DNA from: Saccharomyces mikatae IFO 1815
Taxonomy: Eukaryota; Ascomycota; Saccharomycetes; Saccharomycetales; Saccharomycetaceae
Length of the DNA stretch: 64,000 bases
Direction: 5' to 3'
Assembly: GCF_947241705.1 (NCBI RefSeq)
Contig: NC_079268.1
Location: forward strand, 1 to 64,000
Shown here: piece after piece, positions 1-8,516 of the stretch
Numbering within the stretch: the first letter of the stretch is position 1
How the letters are laid out: each line of letters starts with the position of its first letter
Notes under the pieces: generated by a model
Database searches by the model: none
What the model saw: the letters and a program-made list of their open reading frames with translations, nothing else
Told to the model about the DNA's origin: nothing
Made by a program: the position numbers and the translations under genes

Positions 1-276
1 CCACACCCAACCCACACCCACACCCACACCCACACCCACACCCACACCCACACCCACACCCACACCCACACCCACACCCACACCCACACCCACACCCACA
101 CCCACACCCACACCCACACCCACACCCACACCCACACCCACACCACACCCACACACCACACCCACACACCACACCCACACCCACACCACACCCACACCCA
201 CACCCACACACCACACCCACACCCACACACACACACACACCACACCCACACCCACACCCACACCCACACACCCACA
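1..276. repeat. Telomeric C1-3A (TG1-3) repeat tract
   Basis: The C-rich strand runs inward from base 1, so the chromosome end lies at or just left of the window. Bases 1 to about 140 are an almost perfect run of a CCACAC hexamer with one early variant (CCCAACCC). From about 141 to 276 the tract becomes the irregular mix of CACACC, CACACACC and CCACACCC typical of Saccharomyces telomerase products. The irregular part is what the family is known for; the regular outer part is noted as a finding. Confidence 0.93.
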
Positions 277-1047
277 CCCATCACTACCACCATCACCATC
301 ACCATCACCATCATCACCATCACCATCATCACCATCACTATCATCACCATCATCACCATCACCATCATCACCATCATCATCATCACCATCACCATCACCA
401 TCATCATCATGACCATCACTACCACCATCACCATCACCATCACCATCACTATCACCATCACCATCACCATCACTACCACCATCACCATCACCATCACTAT
501 CACTACCACCACCATTACCATCACTAACCCTATCACTATCACCATCACTATCACACCCACCATCACTATCACCATCACTACCACTACCACTACCATTACC
601 ATCACTACCACTACCACTATCACTACCACCATCACCATCACCATCGCTAACTCTATCACCATCATCATCACCATCATCACCATCACCATCACTACCACCA
701 TCACTACCATTACCATCACTACCATCACTAACCCTACCACCATCACTACCACTACCACTATCACACCCACACATCATCATCACCATCACTACCATCATCA
801 CTACCATCATCACCATCACCATCACCATCACTACCACCATCACTACCACCATCACTATCACCATCACCATCACTATCAATACCATCACTAACCCTACCAC
901 CATCACTACCATCATCACTACCATCATCACTACCATCATCACCATCACCATCACAATCACTATCACTATCACCATCACTACCACCATCACTACCACCATC
1001 ACTACTACCATCACCATCACTACCATCACCATCACCATCACCATCAC
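277..1047. repeat. Degenerate CCATCA/CTACCA hexamer minisatellite
   Basis: About 770 bases built from variants of a six-base unit (CCATCA, CTATCA, CTACCA, TCATCA). It lies directly between telomeric repeat and X-type sequence. The open frames it contains (Thr/Ile or His/Tyr strings on plus, Asp/Gly/Ser strings on minus) are products of the repeat and are not called as genes. Three CTAACCCTA motifs are embedded at 524-532, 728-736 and 888-896. I recall no such array at S. cerevisiae chromosome ends, where the X combinatorial repeats are shorter. Confidence 0.85.
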
Positions 1048-1075
1048 GAGAAGTACACACTTACTTACCCTATCT

Positions 1076-1114
1076 CTAACCCTACTATCAGCCCTACCTC
1101 GCTGTCTAACCCTA
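1076..1114 (-). promoter_or_regulatory. Pair of Tbf1-like TAGGGTTAG motifs (X-associated repeats)
   Basis: CTAACCCTA occurs at 1076-1084 and 1106-1114, with related CCCTA words nearby (for example at 1061-1072 and 1091-1096). Vertebrate-type TTAGGG words beside X elements are known in yeast as Tbf1 sites with subtelomeric anti-silencing activity. Assignment rests on motif and location only. Confidence 0.5.
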
Positions 1115-1286
1115 CCTCTCCAACTCTAACCCCATTGCCCTAGCTTACCCTACTTGCTCCTCCACTGCCTACGCTCTCCATCTGCCATCCTTCACATCTC
1201 ATCACTACTCCATATCTACCACCAACCACCACTTCCACTTATCCTACCATCTACCATCTACCTCTACAACATACCTAACATAATAT

Positions 1287-1355
1287 GTAAACATCCAAAT
1301 GTAAACAATCATATGTAAACAATCATATGTAAACATCCAAATGTAAACAATCACA
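1287..1355 (+). repeat. 14-bp tandem repeat with five GTAAACA motifs
   Basis: GTAAACA starts at 1287, 1301, 1315, 1329 and 1343, an exact 14-base period. Units alternate between an ATCATAT-type and a TCCAAAT-type spacer in the order A B B A B-like. GTAAACA is the core recognised by forkhead factors (Fkh1/Fkh2 in yeast). The repeat is directly visible; factor binding is inferred. Confidence 0.8.
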
Positions 1356-1399
1356 CCTAACATCATACCCTACCACTACTCCCCATCCCACCTCTAACC

Positions 1400-1960
1400 A
1401 CATCTAGCTACCTCACCACATATCAACACCTACCATGCCTTCTTCTTCTCCTTGATAGCTCTCCATACGCCTACGGATGCTAAAAATAAACTACTCCCAT
1501 CCTACTCATCTTACCCAACTCCCTTCTGCCACACTGCCGCACTGCTCCTCATCCTCATCCTCACCTCTCACTCAGTTGCCATGGTTACCACTATACATCA
1601 CCATACATCACCATACACGGCACTTACCTCAGCACTTCACACCCTGTGCCATTTGCCCATAAAATCCACTTTTATTCCCATTTTTGTGTTTATAATGTAT
1701 TCTACGGACCCAAATATCATATATATGCACTTACTTGCATCTAATATAACGTATTTTGCCAAATTCTGTCTACTCATTATATACATATATTTATCACAAT
1801 CTCAAAAAATCACCTATTAAATCACCCAAACATAAATATTTTCTCATGATTCACATTGATTCATAGCCACATATTATCCTTCTGCTATATTGTTCTTACC
1901 TAAGAAGTACAACTAATTTACAATAATATATTCTACAGACCCAAATATCATATATAGGCT
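1400..1960. other. X-element-like subtelomeric core
   Basis: Several stretches match the S. cerevisiae X core as I remember it: CTACGGATGC near 1470, CGGCACTTACCTCAGC near 1620, CCCTGTGCCATTTRCCCATA near 1645, and GGACCCAAATATCATATA near 1705. X cores carry an ARS and usually an Abf1 site. A close but imperfect ARS consensus word (ATTTATGTTTG on minus) lies near 1830, and I did not find a convincing Abf1 site. The 122-residue open frame at 1452-1820 lies wholly within this element and is not called. Boundaries are approximate. Confidence 0.65.
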
Positions 1961-2471
1961 ATAAATGAATTCTAGTATAAAAACTCATCATCGTACAGTA
2001 CATACCATAAACTACTTACCATTCAATGAAGTGTAGTATAGTATTAGCACACACTCACACGGATGCTTCTCTTTATCTTTTAGTGACAGTGCATAACACT
2101 TATGCACTACCTCTTTGATCGAGCACCTTGTCTTTTTTTGCATTATTGTGGTCCACATTAATATTTTCCTTACATATCTCAAGGTGCTACAAAAACACGA
2201 TGTTTTCTATGGAGTGAACTACAAGGTATATCCCTGTTTAATATGTGAAGTGTGCTAACCTAGGAAAGGGTCCGATAATCTTATCACACTATCACAGATA
2301 GGCAAGATCACATTTACTTATGTCAATATACTAAGAGGCACATCATCTACGTACTATTTCTAGTAATATATATGCTGAATATGCAATTTGATTTTCAATC
2401 ATTTATATTCACTTGAAGTTTTCACTTGCAATAATGTATATTTATTCCGTAGACTATAGAAGATGAAGTCT
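1961..2471. other. Subtelomeric spacer, no gene seen
   Basis: AT-rich sequence between the X-like core and the Ty5 relic. It contains a second short X-like word (CACGGATGCT near 2058). No open frame or RNA gene was recognised. Confidence 0.6.
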
Positions 2472-3121
2472 TTAATTTACAAAGCTAATGACTTGTGGTA
2501 GTTGAAGAGACTTAGAGCCACCGAACTTCTCGCGAAAACATTCTTTTAGTTGTGGTAGGAAAGCCATTAATAGCAATGCAATATTTGTATCACGTTGTTT
2601 CTTTCTGTCCTGTTCCTCACTACTGTCTTCCAGAATTGTGAATAGAGCATTCAAATAGAAAACGATTTCATCGACAGACTTAGAAGATATATTTGGTGAA
2701 TCATCTATAAGAGTAAGCCTGGATCCAATAGTGACTTCATTATAGTTTTCTTTGAAGTAGGAAAAAATGTCATAAGCAGAGACCCTTCCAGAAGAATCAT
2801 CACATATCCAGTTCATTTCGTATGCATCTTCATCAACAATAGTTTTCTTATAAAGCTTGACCAAGAATCTATTGGATATGGTCTTGACAAAACTTTCATC
2901 ATTTGCGCTGAAATTGTAATGCATTTTCATTGAGTGGATATCTCCGGTATGCACGAATTCGCTCATATATTCATTAGCATATCAGCAGCTGTCTCGACAC
3001 CGTACAGCCATTGCCTATACTTGTTAGGACTAGATAGATTGATTTTAGTCTCAGAAGCGTTGCTTTCAGGGCTCATAGCCTGTTGACGTAGGGCATTGCG
3101 ATCTAGCTTATTAGTCATAAT
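2472..3121 (-). mobile_element. Ty5-family retrotransposon relic (gag portion)
   Basis: The minus strand encodes a protein very like the start of the Ty5 gag (TYA) I remember from S. cerevisiae and S. paradoxus. Shared words include RQQAMSPESNASET, NEFVHTGDI-like, ANDESFVKT, YKKTIV, NWICDDS, YNEVTIGSRLTL and TNIALLLMAFLPQLKE. Only the N-terminal gag part remains; no protease, integrase or reverse transcriptase sequence was seen. It is a broken fossil, old relative to the delta LTR at 3695. Ty5 is known to insert into silent subtelomeric chromatin, and this site beside an X-like core fits. Confidence 0.88.
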
Positions 3122-3259
3122 GTAGTAAGATTATTGGACCTTCTTATATATTATTATAAAAGTAACATACATATCATTGTATCCTCTTGATGAGATACAA
3201 TCCATTATTATATGTACTATTGTCTTATCATACGGTATACAGCTGAGGTAAGGAATTGA

Positions 3260-3332
3260 GATCTAGCTTATCAGTCATCATTTAGTAAGATAATTGGACA
3301 TTTTCTTTTATATTATTATAAGCATTATTTTC
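3260..3332 (-). mobile_element. Second short Ty5 fragment (start of gag and leader)
   Basis: About 70 bases repeat, in the same orientation, the junction at 3100-3170 that covers the first codons of Ty5 gag and the sequence just before it. The copies are about 160 bases apart. This is either a second Ty5 insertion remnant or a local duplication of the first. It is a fossil. Confidence 0.65.
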
Positions 3333-3374
3333 TTGCTACTACACCCTGGTGACTAATAAAGATAAGTCATCCTT

Positions 3375-3615
3375 CTTAGGTTAACACATTCTTAACAATA
3401 AATATTGAGAAAAAGTCATCAAATGTAATGGAAGCTGAACTGAACCATATAAAAGGAAAGAAGACAAAGTAATATAATTATGTAGAGCCACCAACTCCCT
3501 TTTGTGGAATCCTACATCCTCGAGGAGTTCTTCTAGTATATTCTGTATACCTAATATTATAGCCTTTATCAACAATGGAATCCCGAAAAATATCCAATTA
3601 TTTACCTCATTCTCA
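3375..3615 (+). mobile_element. Old delta-type LTR fragment (Ty1/Ty2 superfamily)
   Basis: Words such as AAGTCATCAAATGTAATGG, TCCTCGAGGAGTTCTTCT, TATTCTGTATACCTAATATT and AACAATGGAATCCC match the Ty2-type delta LTR I remember. The 5' end is degenerate and could not be placed exactly; the 3' end is near TTCTCA at 3615. It is clearly more decayed than the LTR at 3695. It is a broken fossil with no internal Ty sequence attached. Confidence 0.75.
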
Positions 3616-3694
3616 AACAGCTACAATATGCTCAATACTTACACAAGCTCTTCCGAGTTGTGAACGACCACCAACTTCAGTTGAATATTGTCGG

Positions 3695-4026
3695 TGTTGT
3701 AATATAAATGAACTATCATCTACTAACTAGTATTTACGTTACTAGTATATTATCATATACGGTGTTAAAAGATGACGCAAATGATGAGAAACAGTCATCT
3801 AAATTAGTGGAAGCTGAAACGCAAGGATTGATAATTTAATGGGATCAATGAATAACAACATATAAAACGATGGTAATAATATCTATAGAATTATGTAGAA
3901 TTACGAGTTCCATTGATTAGATTCCTGTATCCTTGAGGAGAACTTCTAGTATATCTACATACCTAATATTATTGCCTCATAAAAAATGGAATCCCAACAA
4001 TTACATCAGAATCCACTCTTATCTCA
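3695..4026 (+). mobile_element. Solo delta LTR (Ty1 type) with target-site duplication
   Basis: A 332-base LTR starts TGTTG and ends CTCA. It contains the delta landmarks ACTAGTATTTACGTTACTAG, GGAAGCTGAAACGCAAGG, GAGGAGAACTTCTAGTATAT and GGAATCCCAACAATTACATC. It is flanked by GTCGG at 3690-3694 and 4027-4031, a perfect 5-bp duplication of the kind Ty integrase makes. It looks whole as an LTR and relatively young, and is the usual outcome of LTR-LTR recombination that removes the internal region. Confidence 0.93.
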
Positions 4027-4439
4027 GTCGGTGTGATTTCTTTGTGACATACTTATTTTTTTATTCTCGAACTTGAACCGTATATACGTAAATTAGATTA
4101 CGCAGTTTAATCTCTTGAAATTTTTACTAAAAGTTCTGACGTAGTTCAGTGCTCAAAATTTTTTTTCATTACATGTAGCACAAGCACCGATATTATTTGC
4201 AAAACCTTTTATTGCTATTTTTTCTTGGCAAATCTGAAGCACAGACGGAATATTCTTGATCCATAAATGACAGAATAATCTGGAAGATCTGGAAAATCTG
4301 GTATTATTTTTTTCCTACTCTTGCTTTTCTCAAGTTTAATTTAATAACCTAATACCGAAATTTCCAACAACATAGGATGTATAATTTTTCACTATTCATT
4401 TTAATTATAGTGTTATTTAGAGTGGCTGCTAATTAGATT

Positions 4440-4875
4440 GTCTATAATGAGGACAGTGCTAGCTTGTACTTTGTGAATGCGCCAGTTATTGAGGGTAATG
4501 CGTCAGAATTAAATGATTACAACGGCTCTTTTAATACTTCATTATTTACAAAGAATACTTCGTGGGTAACCTTAGATGAATATGAAAATTTTGTAAATCA
4601 ATCTGTGAGCATTCACAAGTTAGAGATGTCTATAGTCTTACTCACATAGCCAATGTTGTTGCTGCGCAAAATAATACTGCTTCCGATATCACCAGCGATT
4701 CGTCCAATCTGTTCATTGGACAGGATGTTCTTTATAGATATAATAAGACGTCTACCTTCGATTACACTGGAGTAGAGCATACGCGAATATTTGGGATATG
4801 CCATGTGGTGAGTTGCAGATAAGTGTTGCCTGTGATGGAAGTGAATGTACTTTAATTAGAGATTCAGACTATTAA
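4440..4875 (+). pseudogene. Fossil of a small secreted glycoprotein, possibly killer-toxin-like (copy 1)
   Basis: Plus-strand reading frames here show repeated Asn-X-Ser/Thr sites and end with a Trp-aspartate-Met-Pro-Cys-Gly-Glu motif followed by paired cysteines. A related Ile-Trp-X-Met-Pro-Cys-Gly-Glu-Leu motif recurs in the copy at 5270-6030. Small, glycosylated, cysteine-bearing proteins encoded near telomeres include KHS/K1-like killer-toxin relatives, but I could not match this family with certainty. It is broken and treated as a fossil. Confidence 0.4.
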
Positions 4876-5269
4876 ATATGATCATAACCATCAGAAGTGC
4901 TTATGTGAATGAATTTTTTATTAACCAGTAACTCAGTTTCAAACAGAAAAGATAGGTAAGTCTATCAATATATATTATTGAACATAGTTTATCTATCTTT
5001 TTTGAAGTTATTTAAATTTAGCATCATAGCAAGAATCAATAAAATCATGTTCAATTTAAACCCGTGATACTTACCATATATTTTTATTTAACTAAAGGCA
5101 ACCATAGCAGTTATTTGAGCAGCCAATTGCCCGCACACTGACAAAATACATGCCCTTTAAATAGGGAGACTTTATTTTCTAGATGTAGCCAGCTGAGTAC
5201 TTTACCTACAAGGATCGTTGTTTCTTTATTCGGCCATTTATTAGTTGATTTATTGATAAGAATACATTT

Positions 5270-6030
5270 TTAACTCGTAATTCCATATCCGTTATTCAGG
5301 CTATGCATCCTGGTCATGTTTCGGTTGCGCAGCTATGCATTTGTTAAAAATAATATGCAAAATAGTATTGAATTTGTAGCTCTCTATCGAAATAGTATAC
5401 AAATAAATAGCACTTTGGTAAATTCTGCGGTTTTATTAAGTCAGGTGCTCTTTCAATAAATAATTCAACTGGAAATACGTTAATTGATACAGCATGCGTA
5501 TCCAGACATTATTGCCAATTTTAGTGAGGCCTTTAATAACACACTTGAGAACTCAGTTAATCTACAAGTAAACAAGAAGCTTTACCGTAACATGGTAACA
5601 CTAATAAAGAATGTTTTTTACCAATTATTGCTAACTGTGGATCACCTTAACATGAATAGGATCAAAATAGGCCAGAAGAATTACTTACAAAAAAGATTTC
5701 TATAAATTCGAAAGAAACGGCACTGAATGGGAATTCATATTTGCATCAAATTCAGCTTGTCTTGATTATAATAATAACACAGCTGTTAATAATGATGTGA
5801 TTGCATTGGCGATGAAAAACATAGTAAAACTGCAGCGATGTATGTAGTTTCAAAGTTATCTCAATATTGCTCTTTTGATGTGAGGATTCAGCGAAGTAGG
5901 AACAGGCCATATAAGAGTATCTGGAAGATGCCCTGTGGGGAGTTATAACAACGCATTGATTACAAGAATGGTATATGCTATAATAGTGATAAGCAGTAGA
6001 TCGGTTTAAGAACACCGATATCTTAAATGA
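5270..6030 (+). pseudogene. Fossil of the same secreted-protein family (copy 2)
   Basis: This lies about 400 bases downstream of copy 1 and shares its C-terminal Trp-X-Met-Pro-Cys-Gly-Glu-Leu motif (about 5918-5945). It also shares a composition rich in Asn and N-glycosylation sites. The two stand as a same-strand tandem pair. It is broken in several places and diverged from copy 1. A killer-toxin relationship is only a possibility. Confidence 0.4.
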
Positions 6031-8012
6031 ATTCCTCCTCTATAAGGTAAGTTTGTTGGTGATTATTGTTCAAAAAAGTGTTTTGGACATGTTAAAGATG
6101 ACAAAAAAACTCGGTTAAAAAACTGATAAAAGAAAAAGAATAATAATAATATCTTTACATGATCTTTAAATATTATATTCTTTTTACTTTATTTTATAAT
6201 AATAATAAGATGAATTTAATATATTTTAATCTATTAATTTCTTATAATATATATTAATAGATATGGAACTTTGATTTACTTTTATGGATTAGTGTAGAAC
6301 CAAAAAAAAAAAAAGAAAAGCGTATCCGATGTGATTTAAAAGTTCGTGACCATTACCAACAGAAAAAACAATGAGGGTGTAATGAAAATCGATCGAATCC
6401 CAAGATCTTATTAGGCAAATATTCCCTTCCCAAAGATTGCAAAGTACGCAAATCTAATAATAAATCATACACCTAAAAAAATACCTAGGAATACAGCCAC
6501 TGGTTTTGGCTACTTCGCGATAAAGAGAAGTATGATAATTATATGAGGGTCAGGTTATCGCATGAGAAAAAACAGATTTAATATGGTGCATATGATATCT
6601 GTAGCAATGAATTTGTAATAACAATTTTAACACAAAGCAGCATAACTTCTTCTGAGATATGATTCCACGCAACGACCATTTGAATAGATCCTGTCATACC
6701 AATCATAATAACACTTTCGCGATGTCTGTTTCATGAAATAAGACTAGCCATGCTAAGCCAAACATTATAAAGGGCATGTACTCCAATTTAACGCTAGAGA
6801 ATACATCAGTTGCTCTCTTATATATGGATATCAAATATAGGAATGAAAAACTTTCAATTCTACAGCACATAAAGGTGGTAGCATCATTACAATCATATTT
6901 CCGCCTAAGGTGATAGAAACATCTACCAAGTTGTGATAAGGTAAGAGTTGAAAAACTTTTGCTCATCATCATGGTACTGACGATTGATAGTATGATTGTT
7001 ATTTGTGGCGGAATGTCAGTCTATGACAATTGTCTGAATGTTTGGTCTCATGTATTGTGTTTCATAATGAAGGAGTTTACTTGTCAGTGAAAAGTCCTCA
7101 AGAACCTTTTTTGTTTATTCTAGATGAAAAATCGCTCTATACTTTCTGTTCTCAATACGTTTCTCAACTCTTTCTCTGAAGAGTGTAACCCAATTGAACT
7201 AAAACTGATATTATAAAATAAAAAATAGAATCTTCACAATTACATGTAGTAAAAAAGTAAGGTCCTAACTAATGTCAGACATTAGGACCAAACGAATGAC
7301 CGCTAGTCAGTTCTATGGATGTTATGGCGCGAAGAGTAACTATTTAATAGTTATCTATTTGCGAGTAGACGATTATAAAACTGGAAGTATCTCTGGCGCC
7401 TAGGACTTTCTAACTGTTGATCATTTCACCTCCCAGAAAACTTGGGGAAATTTAAGAAGGATACAGGCGGAGTAAATTTAGCATTTCTTTCCAATTAATC
7501 ACGTAAAATGATTATTTGGAGGACTCTGTTCTTTTTAAATATTTTCCATCAACATTTAACACATATAACTCATGATGCTTTTAGAGTTGTATATGCATAA
7601 TATGAGCCCACATTATGTCGAGCACCGTTTTTTATAGATTGAGCAGCCTTGATCGAAAACTACATGTAAATTTTCATATAGCGACTGGAACCATTTTGCT
7701 GGACAGAGTCCCAGAAATATTGATATCCCAATTACGAGAGAATAATCCCAAGCAGCCAGGCTAAGGCCACCACCACAGGAAGCACAACACCGAGTTTGGG
7801 TCTACAGAGAGTTTTCTCATTTCCGTTTATAATTTTTTCTTTTTTTCAATTGTACAAAATACTTCCAACAGTAGGACTTTTCACCATATTTTAATTCTCT
7901 TAAAATTTAGCAAAGCAATTAGCCACATACAATCATACTACATTATGACTCATAAGCTAGATCACAATTCCTCAAGCCAACAAATAGCAGTTAGTGAATA
8001 TTGATCCGTAAA
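6031..8012. other. Gene-poor subtelomeric stretch
   Basis: AT-rich sequence with runs of A (6300-6315) and no convincing gene. A minus-strand frame at 6703-6972 (89 codons) has a hydrophobic end but no resemblance I recognise. Another minus-strand piece at about 7733-7810 reads as a hydrophobic segment (RPKLGVVLPVVVALAWLLGI) and may be the wreck of a membrane protein. A hairpin-forming sequence lies at 7261-7291. I see no RNA gene. Confidence 0.5.
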
Positions 8013-8162
8013 CTATAATGGATTTACACCCTTTGATTTTGTAGCAGGAGCACCAGTAAGTCGTTTCGGGTAGCCCTTGACAGAGTGTAGAAGTTGATTA
8101 ATAGTTTCATGAGAAGCGTTGAGATAAGTTATGCGGGCGCATTTCAATAAGACATATATCAT
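8013..8162 (-). CDS. Possible 49-codon small ORF or gene-end remnant
   Basis: ATG at 8162 to TAG at 8013 gives 49 codons. The C-terminal half (HSVKGYPKRLTGAPATKSKG) has a normal protein-like mix of residues, unlike random AT-rich frames nearby. A stop lies directly before the ATG. It could be the 3' end of a decayed gene rather than a real small protein. I do not recognise the family. Confidence 0.15.
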   Translation of the reverse strand: MIYVLLKCARITYLNASHETINQLLHSVKGYPKRLTGAPATKSKGVNPL

Positions 8163-8516
8163 TTACTCTAAGAAACCGAGCTATTTAGTCAGCATGCGCA
8201 CTATGACGACAGTTTAACGTCGTGTTTAGCTGCATCAACCCAAAATACCATTTCCTGATTTTGCAGTCATTTATTGGCTTTTGCGAACAGATGGCCACCA
8301 TATCATCTTGGTGGCTGAGCATGAAGCAAAAGTCTTCGAACCAAAGTCATTAACTCTCAAGGAATGCAAATTCATGGCTCAGTGCTCTCGAGACAATGTT
8401 GCAACCTTCTGCGTCAGTTATATTTATATCCCGCCCGCTTTCTTTTTTTGTCAGTTACGCAGCAACATAGGGTCTCGAAAAAGCCCTATAGCAATCAAAA
8501 GAGAGATACGCCCACA

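Noticed and set aside
409-1060. Open frames of Thr/Ile/His on plus and Asp/Gly/Ser on minus
   Set aside because: They are read-outs of the six-base repeat and have no protein-like composition.
1452-1820. 122-codon plus-strand frame
   Set aside because: It lies inside X-element-like sequence with recognised X words; frames there are accidental in other Saccharomyces ends.
1810-1845. Definite ARS consensus in the X-like core
   Set aside because: Only a 10 of 11 match was found by eye; not enough to call an origin.
8364-8516. Upstream start that would lengthen the sortilin by 51 residues
   Set aside because: It would put the signal peptide in the interior; the family starts at the Met directly before it.
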